Shown: piece after piece, positions 26,314 through 33,712 of the stretch
Layout of the letters: each line of letters starts with the position of its first letter
Position numbering within the stretch: position 1 is the stretch's first letter
DNA from: Rubrivivax albus
Lineage (GTDB): Bacteria > Pseudomonadota > Gammaproteobacteria > Burkholderiales > Burkholderiaceae_C
Reading direction: 5' to 3'
DNA: 64,000 nucleotides
NCBI RefSeq assembly: GCF_004016515.1
Contig: NZ_SACT01000009.1
Location: 186,001-250,000, forward strand
The notes under the pieces: model-generated
Told to the model about the DNA's origin: nothing
Databases searched by the model: none
Seen by the model: the letters and a program-made list of their open reading frames with translations, nothing else
Program-made: the position numbers and the translations under genes

Positions 26314-28142
26314 CGTGTCCCCTCCCCTGTGCGCTGCACGGTGCCGGCCCGTCGATGCAGACGCTGCCAGTCGGACGTCACGTGGCACTGGTCGCAGCGC
26401 GCGCCGAAGGCGCCGTCGTGCCGGTCGTCGGTGCGATGGCAGGCGACACAATCGCCGCCCACGGGTGCGATCGCCTGGCCGACCGGTGCCGGCGCACGGT
26501 GGCAGGCGGTGCAGGCCAGCGGCTGGTGCGCACCGTCGAGCGCGAAGCGAGTGCGACGGTCGTGGTCGAAGCGCCACAGGCGCCAGTCGCGCGTGTTGTG
26601 GCAGCTTTCGCAGGCCGCACCCAGCGTGCCGCGGTGCGTGTCGTCGGCGCGGTGGCAGGACAGGCAGTCCCGCGGCGCATCGCGATAGCGCGGCGTGCGG
26701 TGGCAGTCGCTGCAGGCCACGCCGACATGACGGCCCGTGAGTGCAAAGCGGGCCTGGGCGTGGTCGTAGCGCACGCCGGTCCAGCGGGTTTCGGTGTGGC
26801 AGCTTTCGCAGCGCTCGCCGAGCTGGCCCTCGTGCTGGTCGTCGGCCCTGTGGCAGGCGATGCACTGCGAGGGCGTCTTGCGGTAGCGGGTGTCGCGGTG
26901 GCAGTCACTGCAGGCGACGTCGCGGTGCGCGCCGCGCAGGGCAAAGCGCGCGGTCGCGTGGTCGAAGCGGTCGACCTTCTTCCAGCCCACCTCCACGTGA
27001 CAGCTGTCGCAGCGCTCGCCCAGCGTGGGTTCGTGATGGTCGTCCGCACGATGGCAGGCCACGCAGCGCTGGTCGGCCACCTGGTACTGGCCGGGTTTGG
27101 TGTGGCAGCCGCTGCAGCGTGCGTCACGGTGCAGGCCACGCAGCGGATAGCGGGTGCGGTCGTGGTCGAAACGCGCCACGTCGGTCCAACGCTGTTCCTG
27201 GTGGCAGGCGCCGCACTCGCGGCCCAGGCTGCCCTCGTGCTTGTCGTCGGCGCGGTGGCAGTCGACGCACGCGGTGGGCGTCTTCGTGGTGTACAGCGGC
27301 GTCTTGTGGCAGCTGGCGCAAGGGGCCTGCCGGTGCGCACCACGCAGCTCGAAACGCGTGTCGCGCTCGTGCCGGAAACGGCTGGGCTTCCAGGCCTGGG
27401 CGTCGTGGCAGGTCTCGCACTTCTCGCCGAAACGGCCCTGGTGGCCCTTGGGCGACTGGTCGTCGGCACGGTGGCAGGCCACGCAGGTTTCCGGCGCATC
27501 GGTGAACACCGCGGTCTTGTGGCAGCTGTCGCACTTGGCGTCGACGTGCTTGCCGCGCAAGGGAAAGCGGGTCTTGTCGTGGTCGAGCGTGGTGTCGCGC
27601 CAGCCGGTCTCGGTGTGGCAGTCGGCGCAGGTGGGGCCCAGGCTGCCCTTGTGCACGTCGTCCTGGGTGTGGCAGGCCTGGCAGGTCTGGGGTGCCTCGC
27701 GCCACTTGCGACCCGGCGTGTGGCAGGCGGCGCATTTCACGTCGCGGTGCAGTCCGCGCAGGGCGTAGTCGGTCTTCGCGTGGTCGAAGGTGGCGGTGTC
27801 CAGCACGACGATGCGCGCCGTCCGGCCCCTGTGGTCGGTGTGGCAACTGCGGCAGGCCTGGGGATCCAGACGACCATGGAAGCCCTTGCGCGCGCGCATG
27901 TCAGCCCCGACGTCCTTGTGACAGTCCATGCACAGCCGGTCCTGCGCCTGGCGGTCGAAGCGCACATGGCAGGCGGCGCAGTCGTCCTCCCACTTGGCGT
28001 GCCCGGCGATCACGTCGCCCGGGCGCAGCACCGATTCGAGCGACTGCGCTTGGGCCGCTGACGTGAGCAGGCTCAGGCAGAGGATGAGGAAGCATCGCCA
28101 TGTGCGGGTCACCGTCGCGCTCGATTCGCGCTCAGTAGGCAT
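26310..28142 (-). CDS. Multiheme c-type cytochrome, 24 CXXCH motifs
   Basis: A 610-residue exported protein with 24 CXXCH motifs by direct count. The signal peptide ends near residue 32 (TSAAQA). The body is about eight copies of a three-heme, 70-75-residue module of the pattern FDH...RF.LRG.H..V.C..CH then C.ACHRADD.H.G.LG..C..CH. Each module adds about three histidines (in DH, GxH and DDxH), giving enough ligands for bis-histidine hemes. The start at 28142 overlaps the end of the cytochrome b-like gene by 11 bp. The module type differs from that of the 34-heme protein, so the two did not arise by simple duplication. Likely periplasmic electron carrier between membrane cytochrome b and the larger cytochrome. 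Confidence 0.93.
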   Translation of the reverse strand: MPTERESSATVTRTWRCFLILCLSLLTSAAQAQSLESVLRPGDVIAGHAKWEDDCAACHVRFDRQAQDRLCMDCHKDVGADMRARKGFHGRLDPQACRSCHTDHRGRTARIVVLDTATFDHAKTDYALRGLHRDVKCAACHTPGRKWREAPQTCQACHTQDDVHKGSLGPTCADCHTETGWRDTTLDHDKTRFPLRGKHVDAKCDSCHKTAVFTDAPETCVACHRADDQSPKGHQGRFGEKCETCHDAQAWKPSRFRHERDTRFELRGAHRQAPCASCHKTPLYTTKTPTACVDCHRADDKHEGSLGRECGACHQEQRWTDVARFDHDRTRYPLRGLHRDARCSGCHTKPGQYQVADQRCVACHRADDHHEPTLGERCDSCHVEVGWKKVDRFDHATARFALRGAHRDVACSDCHRDTRYRKTPSQCIACHRADDQHEGQLGERCESCHTETRWTGVRYDHAQARFALTGRHVGVACSDCHRTPRYRDAPRDCLSCHRADDTHRGTLGAACESCHNTRDWRLWRFDHDRRTRFALDGAHQPLACTACHRAPAPVGQAIAPVGGDCVACHRTDDRHDGAFGARCDQCHVTSDWQRLHRRAGTVQRTGEGTR

Positions 28143-29043
28143 GCACGGCGATCACGTGGACCACCGCGCTGACGACGAGCAGCACCACGAAGGGCACGTG
28201 GGCCACGTGCCACAGCGCGAAGACGCGCTCGTAGGCCGCGTACTGCGAAACGCGCACCACGGCACCCAGGTAGCGGTCGACGAGACGGCCGCCGCCGAGG
28301 CGCAGTTTCTGCCGGCGTGCCAGGTCGGGCTCCTGTGCTGTCGCGTCGCGCAGCAGGCGGCGGCAGCGCCAGGCGACGCCCGTCTGCCGCACGGGCAGCC
28401 ACATCAGGCGGCGGAACATGTCCAGCACGTGCGTCGGCGCCGCCAGTTCCTGCTGCTCGAAGCGGCGCAGGGCCGCCGCGACGGCAGGGGCGAAGTCCAG
28501 GCGGCCCACCGCCTCGGCCTCGACGAGACCGGCGCGCCGGCGCAGGTCATCCAGGGTCGTCCGCTCGCCACGCAACCCGCGGTGCACGCGGGCATGCAGG
28601 AAGCGGCCGACGACGCCGCTGAGCACCACGATCACCATGCTCCACAGCGCCACGCCGGCGTTGAGCGATCCGATGTGGAAGCTGGAATGGACCAGGATCA
28701 GCCAGGGGCCCAGCAGCCCGAGGCTGATGTGCCCCCACAGCCACCAGCGGGTGGCGCCCAGCATGTCCAGCGCCCGGATGTGCTTGCGCAGGGGGTAGAG
28801 AAAGACGGCCAGCATCATCAGGCCGCCCGCGATGGCGATGCGGTAGCTGACGTCGTCGGCCGGGCGGAGCCAGCCTTGGCGCGCGATGAACCACGCCGCA
28901 CCGATCGCGCTGACCATCAAGGCCAGGACGGCGACATCGGCGCGCCACGGCGATGCGGCGCTTCGGACGGCGGACCTCGCCGTGGCCGATGCGTTCGGCA
29001 TGGTCGCTGTCGACGCAGGGGGGTGGGTTGAAAGTGTCTTCAC
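28132..29043 (-). CDS. Cytochrome b-like integral membrane protein
   Basis: A 303-residue membrane protein with about five helices (near 36-56, 64-84, 103-124, 131-152 and 278-302). Helix histidines suited to b-heme are His105, His119, His123 and His150 in the third and fourth helices, and His279, His282, His296 and His301 in the last; a soluble 120-residue loop separates them. I do not recognise a named family. The start is GTG 29043 (an ATG 42 bp in is the alternative). As first gene of the cytochrome series, it is the natural quinol-side entry or exit point for electrons. Confidence 0.75.
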   Translation of the reverse strand: MKTLSTHPPASTATMPNASATARSAVRSAASPWRADVAVLALMVSAIGAAWFIARQGWLRPADDVSYRIAIAGGLMMLAVFLYPLRKHIRALDMLGATRWWLWGHISLGLLGPWLILVHSSFHIGSLNAGVALWSMVIVVLSGVVGRFLHARVHRGLRGERTTLDDLRRRAGLVEAEAVGRLDFAPAVAAALRRFEQQELAAPTHVLDMFRRLMWLPVRQTGVAWRCRRLLRDATAQEPDLARRQKLRLGGGRLVDRYLGAVVRVSQYAAYERVFALWHVAHVPFVVLLVVSAVVHVIAVHAY

Positions 29044-29047
29044 TTCG

Positions 29048-29081
29048 GGAACGATCTTCCAAACTTTGGGAAGAACTTCCC
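29048..29081. promoter_or_regulatory. Paired inverted repeats upstream of the cytochrome operon
   Basis: Two GGAA/TTCC elements: GGAACGATCTTCC (29048-29060) and GGGAAGAACTTCCC (29068-29081), the latter a perfect 6-bp-arm inverted repeat. Their left ends are about two helical turns apart. They fill the 49-bp gap between the regulator stop and the cytochrome b-like start, so they are candidates for operator sites of that regulator. Confidence 0.5.
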
Positions 29082-29092
29082 TTCATGTACGT

Positions 29093-29860
29093 TCAGTTGC
29101 CTGAGCTGCCTGTGGCGTGCAGCACGTAACCGCGGCCCCGCACGGTGCTCAGGCGACCGTCGCCAATCTGGCGACGCAGGTGATAGACATGCACCTCGAT
29201 GAGATTGCTCGCCCGCGGCTGCCCGTCCTGTGGGATCCCGAGTTCGGCCATCAGCCGCGCCTGGCTGAGGATCTCGCCGGCATGGCGCATCAGCACACGC
29301 AGCAGCTCGAACTGTCGGCTGGACAGCGTGAGCCGCTGACCACGTCGGCGCACCGAGCGGCTCTGCGTGTCGAGTTCGAGGTCGCCCACGACCAGCACCG
29401 CCGCGTCCGCCGATGGCGCCCGCTGGGCAATCAGGCGCGTCAGGCGAGTGCGCACCTCCCACCCCGGGGCGCTGCGCAGGCAGAAGTCATCGGCGCCGGC
29501 GTCCAGCGCCTGTTGCGCGGACGCCACGTCATGGGGGTCGCACAGGGCCAGCACCACACGTTGGCCGCTGCCGAGGCGGGCGCGTTCGATGGCGGTCAGG
29601 GCCCGGTCCGCGCGCCGCCCCAGGTCGACCAGGACCGGCTCGCCGCCCGTCAGGCGCAGGGGGCCAACGTCGGCCTGCCCGGTCAGTGGGACCTGTGCCA
29701 GGGCTATCCCGCAGGGCAGAAGTTCACCGGCCAGCCGCTCGGCCAAGGCACGGTCGTCGCCCGCCAGCGTGACGGGGTCCGTGATCGGGTGGCACGCGCC
29801 AGGCGCGGCACGCAGGCCGTCCGACGCGGGCTCGGTGGGGAAGGCTTCGAGATCGACCAT
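29093..29860 (-). CDS. OmpR/PhoB-type winged-helix regulator with a degenerate receiver domain
   Basis: A 255-residue DNA-binding protein. The C-terminal trans_reg_C domain (about residues 155-248) is typical: LTLSSRQFELLRVLMRHAGE, SNLIEVHVYHLRRQIGDGRL and TVRGRGYVL. The N-terminal half follows the receiver pattern but is poorly conserved: Asp79 in VLVDLG could be the phosphoacceptor, while the conserved lysine position reads LRSAPG. No histidine kinase is nearby. It lies 49 bp upstream of the cytochrome operon on the same strand and is its likely regulator. It may respond to something other than phosphorylation. Confidence 0.85.
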   Translation of the reverse strand: MVDLEAFPTEPASDGLRAAPGACHPITDPVTLAGDDRALAERLAGELLPCGIALAQVPLTGQADVGPLRLTGGEPVLVDLGRRADRALTAIERARLGSGQRVVLALCDPHDVASAQQALDAGADDFCLRSAPGWEVRTRLTRLIAQRAPSADAAVLVVGDLELDTQSRSVRRRGQRLTLSSRQFELLRVLMRHAGEILSQARLMAELGIPQDGQPRASNLIEVHVYHLRRQIGDGRLSTVRGRGYVLHATGSSGN

Positions 29861-29937
29861 CGCCTACGGATGGTCGACGCCAGCATGAGGCCCACCTGAA
29901 GATGTCAGGCGAGCCAGCGCGGCTGGCGCGCGGGGAT

Positions 29938-30135
29938 TCAGTCGTTCTGCGAGGCGGCGTCGGCTGCGGCGCTGCGCGGCTGGCCATCAGGCGTCAGCGG
30001 CTGCGGGCGGTCCAGCGGGTGACACAGGCGCCGGTTCAGTCGACCCAGTTTTTCGGACCGCTCCACGGCCGCCAGCACGGCTTCCGGGCTGAGCATGAGC
30101 ATGAACGGGTTGTGGGCGAGCGTTTCGGTCTTCAT
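29938..30135 (-). CDS. Small hypothetical protein (65 aa)
   Basis: A 65-residue ORF with a good ribosome binding site (GCAGGAGTGAGGCCC before the ATG). Sequence begins MKTETLAHNPFMLMLSPEAV and continues with an amphipathic helix (LAAVERSEKLGRLNRRL) and the segment CHPLDRP. The tail is low-complexity Ala/Asp. No function can be given. The segment upstream (30136-30243) contains a perfect 6-bp-arm inverted repeat, so it seems to be an independently transcribed unit. Confidence 0.6.
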   Translation of the reverse strand: MKTETLAHNPFMLMLSPEAVLAAVERSEKLGRLNRRLCHPLDRPQPLTPDGQPRSAAADAASQND

Positions 30136-30181
30136 GGGCCTCACTCCTGCAAGGAACGTGATGGCCCAATGTAGGCAAGCA

Positions 30182-30195
30182 ACACGGGACCGTGT
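30182..30195. promoter_or_regulatory. Short inverted repeat upstream of the 65-aa ORF
   Basis: ACACGG-GA-CCGTGT, perfect 6-bp arms, about 50 bp upstream of the small ORF start on the minus strand. A two-base centre is too tight for an RNA hairpin, so if functional it is a DNA operator. Confidence 0.3.
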
Positions 30196-30243
30196 AGTCG
30201 TCCCCCCGCCATCCTGCGTGTCAGCGGAAATCCGACACGCTTG

Positions 30244-30873
30244 TCAGCGTGGCTTGAGGCGCTGGGCCAACGGTTCGCGGCCGGCGGCGGTGGCGAAGTC
30301 GGCCGCCGTGAGGTCGCGTTCGTTGCGCAGCGCCGGGTCGGCGCCCTTGGCCAGCAGCAGGTCGGCGGCGTCGATGGCGCCATAGCGCGCGGCCATCATC
30401 AGCGGCGTGGTGCCGTTGGGCGAGCGCGCGTCCAGCACGGCGCCACGGCCGACCAGCAGTTCCACCGCGGGCACCGACGGCCCGCTGGCCGCGTAGTGCA
30501 GCGGCGTCCACCCGCTCTTGTTGATGGCAGCGCCGCGCTCGATGAGACGCTGCATCCAGGGCAACTGCCCACGCAGGGCGGCCATCATCAGCGGGGTCTC
30601 GCCGTTGGCATTGGCCGCGTCGACATCGGTGCCCGGGTGGGCCAGCAGGGCTTCGGCGGCCTGCAGCGACTCGCCACGCAGCGCCACGAAGAGCGCGACC
30701 TGGCCCTTGTCGTCGCGCACGTTGGGGTCGACGCCTGCCACCAGCGCCTGGGTCACCAGATGCGGCGCATCGATCTCGACGGCCTTGAACAGGTCCGCCG
30801 GCGTGTCGGCTCTGGCGACAGAAATGCCAATAGCCAGAACGAGATAGACAGCACTTTTGAAGTGAATTCTCAT
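30244..30873 (-). CDS. Exported ankyrin-repeat protein
   Basis: A 209-residue protein with a signal peptide (cleavage near ISVARA, about residue 22) and four to five ankyrin repeats, seen as NGETPLMMAALRGQLPWMQR, SGWTPLHYAASG and NGTTPLMMAARYGAIDAADL. A periplasmic protein-binding role is inferred. The start ATG overlaps the tatD stop (ATGA), making it the last gene of the mltG-tmk-holB-pilZ-tatD run. Confidence 0.88.
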   Translation of the reverse strand: MRIHFKSAVYLVLAIGISVARADTPADLFKAVEIDAPHLVTQALVAGVDPNVRDDKGQVALFVALRGESLQAAEALLAHPGTDVDAANANGETPLMMAALRGQLPWMQRLIERGAAINKSGWTPLHYAASGPSVPAVELLVGRGAVLDARSPNGTTPLMMAARYGAIDAADLLLAKGADPALRNERDLTAADFATAAGREPLAQRLKPR

Positions 30874-31664
30874 GATGCGTGCTCGACGACCGGCAGGCTG
30901 AACAACTGCTCGAAGTTGCGCGTGGTCGCCGCGGCCACCGTGTCCACCGGCAGCCCCTTCAGCCGCGCGAGTTCGGCGGCCACGTGGGGCACATAGGCCG
31001 GCTGGTTGGTCTTGCCCCGGTAGGGCACGGGCGCCAGGTAGGGGCTGTCGGTCTCGATCAGGCAGCGCTCCAAAGGCACCTGGCGTGCCACCTCGCGCAG
31101 CGCCTCGGCGTTGCGGAAGGTCAGGATGCCTGAAAACGAGATGTGAAAGCCCAGGGCCAGGGCCGCCTCGGCCACGGCCTGGGTTTCGGTGAAGCAGTGG
31201 AAGACGCCGCGCACGGCGCCCTCGCCTTCCTCGCGCAGGATGGCCACGGTGTCGTCGCTGGCGCTGCGCGTGTGCACCACCAGTGGCAGGCCGGTGGCCC
31301 GCGCGGCGCGGATGTGCACGCGGAAGCGTTCGCGCTGCCAGGCCATGTCGGCCACGCTGCGGCCGTCGAGCCGGTAGTAGTCGAGCCCGGTCTCGCCGAT
31401 GGCCACCACCCGCGGGCGCGCGGCGCGCCTGAGCAGGTCGTCCAGCGACGGTTCGGCCACGCCTTCGTTGTCGGGGTGCACGCCCACGCTGCACCAGAGG
31501 TCGTCGTGCGCCATGGCAAGGGCGTGCACCTGCTCGAACTCCTCGAGCGTGGTGCAGATGGTCAGCGCACGGGTCACGCCGGCGGCGTGCATCGCCGCGC
31601 GAATCTCCGGCATGCGGCCGGCGAAGTCGGGGAAGCTGAGGTGGCAGTGGGAATCGACGTACAT
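30870..31664 (-). CDS. tatD: TatD-family metal-dependent hydrolase (DNase)
   Basis: 264 residues of the TatD TIM-barrel hydrolase family. Metal ligands are visible in the N-terminal DSHCHL, in GETGLDYY, in VHTRSA, in FHCFTE and in the C-terminal ETDSPYLAPVP. Family members act as 3'-5' DNases and, for some, D-aminoacyl-tRNA deacylases. ATG 31664 places DSHCHL at residues 4-9, as usual. The 50-bp gap to pilZ is the only sizeable one in the operon. Confidence 0.95.
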   Translation of the reverse strand: MYVDSHCHLSFPDFAGRMPEIRAAMHAAGVTRALTICTTLEEFEQVHALAMAHDDLWCSVGVHPDNEGVAEPSLDDLLRRAARPRVVAIGETGLDYYRLDGRSVADMAWQRERFRVHIRAARATGLPLVVHTRSASDDTVAILREEGEGAVRGVFHCFTETQAVAEAALALGFHISFSGILTFRNAEALREVARQVPLERCLIETDSPYLAPVPYRGKTNQPAYVPHVAAELARLKGLPVDTVAAATTRNFEQLFSLPVVEHAS

Positions 31665-31714
31665 CGGGCGGGGAAACCGGGGCGGGCCGCGGTGGCACAA
31701 GGCCACCACCGCGG

Positions 31715-32083
31715 TCAGATCGTCTGGGTCGGCTTGGCCGAGGAGATCGACGTGCCCAGGATCTCCTCGATCTTGATCTTGAGCTGGCGGGTCTTCTCGT
31801 CGTTCGGAAACCGCACACCCACGCCCTGGGTGCGGCCGCCGGACGCATTGGCCGGCGTGATCCAGGCCACCTTGCCGGCCACCGGGTAGCGCTGCGGGTC
31901 GTCGGGCAGCGACAGCAGCAGGTAAATGTCGTCGCCCAGGCGGTAGTCGCGGGTGGACGGCACGAACAGGCCACCGTCGGTCAGCGCCGGGATGTAGGCG
32001 GCGTACAGCGCCCCCTTCTCGCGGAAGACCAACTGGATGACGCTGGGGCGGCCGCCGGCGGCGGGCGTGGGCGCGGTGCTCAT
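31715..32083 (-). CDS. pilZ: PilZ-domain protein
   Basis: A 122-residue cytosolic PilZ protein of the type found after holB in many beta- and gammaproteobacteria, where it is needed for type IV pilus assembly. Core pattern VIQLVFREKGALYAAYIPAL ... GGLFVPST ... VAGKVAWITP ... GVGVRFPND. The RxxxR c-di-GMP motif is not obvious, as in other pilus-type PilZ proteins. The start overlaps the holB stop by four bases. Confidence 0.9.
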   Translation of the reverse strand: MSTAPTPAAGGRPSVIQLVFREKGALYAAYIPALTDGGLFVPSTRDYRLGDDIYLLLSLPDDPQRYPVAGKVAWITPANASGGRTQGVGVRFPNDEKTRQLKIKIEEILGTSISSAKPTQTI

Positions 32084-33105
32084 GATTTCAGTGTAGCCAA
32101 GGCGTCACGTCCGCGACCGACCAGGGCCTCGACCAGCAGCGACTCGTTCCACGGATGTTCCGCCTGCCGCACGACGCGGTTGAGTTCCGCGGCCCAGGCC
32201 AGCAGCGGCGCCACGCCGCCCCGCGCGGCCGGAAGGGCCGATGCCGGGAAGTAGCGCGGTGGCGCACCGGCGGCCTGCGCCAGAAGGTCGTGGCAGAGCT
32301 TCTGCAGCGCGTCCAGCGTGCGCGTCAACGGCCAGCCGGCCCAGGCGGCGACCTGGCCACGGGCCAGGGCGGCAGGCAACGCGGCCCAGGCCCTGGCGTC
32401 CACGCCATCGACCTGCAGCGCCAGCGCATCCAGCGGCCGGCCGGCACAGGCCGCCAGCAGCGCCGCGGGCTCCGCCACGCCCTGCCCCTTCAGCCAGGCC
32501 TCGGCGGTGGGCGTGTCCGGCGAAGGCATCACCAGACGCTGGCAGCGGCTGCGCACCGTGGGCAGCAGGCGCTCCGGGTCGCTGCAGGACAACAGCCAGC
32601 GCACGCCGGCCGGCGGTTCCTCCAGCGCCTTGAGCAGGGCGTTCGCCGAGGGACCCTGCAATGCCTCCGCAGGGTGGAGCACGATCACCTTGCCGCGTTC
32701 GCGCGAGCGCGTGGTGGCCACCCAGGCCAGGGTGTCGCGCACGTCGTCGATCAGGATCCACTTGCTGGGCTTGCGCTTGCCGCCGTTGGTGACCTCCTCT
32801 TCGCTGGCCAGACCGTGGGCCAGCGCCTGTGCGCCGGGCAGCAGCTGCTTCAGGTCCGGGTGGGCGCCAGCCTGCACCAGCCGGCAGGCGGCGCACTGGC
32901 CGCAGGGTCGGCCGTCGACCACCGGGCCTTCGCAAAGCCAGCCCTGGGCCAGCGTGCGCAACAGGGCCAGCGCGCCGTCACCCGGCGCGGCCACGATCAG
33001 CAGCGCATGGCCGCGCTGGCCGGTGGCGGCGCCCAGGGCGGGCGCCAGCCAGGGCAGCGGCAGCGCGCCGTCGGGCCCGACCAGGGTGTCAGGCCGTGGC
33101 GGCAT
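32080..33105 (-). CDS. holB: DNA polymerase III delta-prime subunit
   Basis: A 341-residue clamp-loader subunit. The zinc-binding cysteines are in CGQCAACRL, and the arginine-finger SRC motif is in LLPTVRSRCQRLV. The Walker A equivalent is degenerate (AAPGDGALALL), as is normal for delta-prime, which does not hydrolyse ATP. ATG 33105 lies inside the end of tmk, a 17-bp overlap. Order tmk-holB-pilZ-tatD is classical. Confidence 0.95.
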   Translation of the reverse strand: MPPRPDTLVGPDGALPLPWLAPALGAATGQRGHALLIVAAPGDGALALLRTLAQGWLCEGPVVDGRPCGQCAACRLVQAGAHPDLKQLLPGAQALAHGLASEEEVTNGGKRKPSKWILIDDVRDTLAWVATTRSRERGKVIVLHPAEALQGPSANALLKALEEPPAGVRWLLSCSDPERLLPTVRSRCQRLVMPSPDTPTAEAWLKGQGVAEPAALLAACAGRPLDALALQVDGVDARAWAALPAALARGQVAAWAGWPLTRTLDALQKLCHDLLAQAAGAPPRYFPASALPAARGGVAPLLAWAAELNRVVRQAEHPWNESLLVEALVGRGRDALATLKS

Positions 33106-33712
33106 GCGTCTCCAGGGCAGCCAGCACCGCCTGGCGCACGGTGTCGGGGGCGCCGGCGGCGTCGATGCGCACGAACCGGGCCGGCGCGGCGCCGGCCCGC
33201 GCCGCATAGCCGTCGCGCACGCGGCGGAAGAAGGCCAGGTCCTCCGCTTCGAAACGGTCGGCGGTGCGCACGGCGCTGCGGCGGGCGGCGGCGACGGCCG
33301 GGTCGACGTCGAACCACAGCGTCAGGTCGGGCTGCCTGCCCTGCTGCACCCAGGTTTCCAGCGCGGCCAGCACGCCGGTGTCGAATCCGCGGCCGTGCCC
33401 CTGGTAGGCGAAGGTGGCGTCGGTGAACCGGTCGCACAGCACCCAGGTGCCGGCCGCCAGTGCCGGCTCGATGGTCTGCTGGAGATGGTCGCGCCGGGCG
33501 GCGAAGACCAGCAGCGCCTCGGTCAGCGCGTCCATCGGGCGGTGCAGCACCAATTCGCGCAGGGTCTCGGCCAGGGCCGTGCCGCCGGGCTCGCGCGTGC
33601 GCAGCACGCCATGGCCACGCTGTCGCAGCCAGGCTTCCACGGCGTCGAGGTGGGTGGTCTTGCCCGCCCCGTCGATGCCCTCGGCGGTGATGAATCGGCC
33701 CGGCGCGTTCAC
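33089..33712 (-). CDS. tmk: Thymidylate kinase
   Basis: Converts dTMP to dTDP with ATP. 207 residues from GTG 33712, which overlaps the mltG stop (GTGA). P-loop FITAEGIDGAGKTTH, DR motif CDRFTDATFAYQGHGRGFD and a LID segment rich in Arg (ARRSAVRTADRFE) are all present. Confidence 0.95.
   Translation of the reverse strand: MNAPGRFITAEGIDGAGKTTHLDAVEAWLRQRGHGVLRTREPGGTALAETLRELVLHRPMDALTEALLVFAARRDHLQQTIEPALAAGTWVLCDRFTDATFAYQGHGRGFDTGVLAALETWVQQGRQPDLTLWFDVDPAVAAARRSAVRTADRFEAEDLAFFRRVRDGYAARAGAAPARFVRIDAAGAPDTVRQAVLAALETHAATA

Noticed and set aside
21004..26688. An 1,894-codon open frame on the plus strand opposite the OMP and cytochrome genes
   Set aside because: It is a mirror of the GC-rich, repetitive minus-strand genes. 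Its translation is low-complexity Val/Ala/Gly repeats with the same 160-residue period, while the minus strand gives signal peptides and 34 CXXCH motifs.
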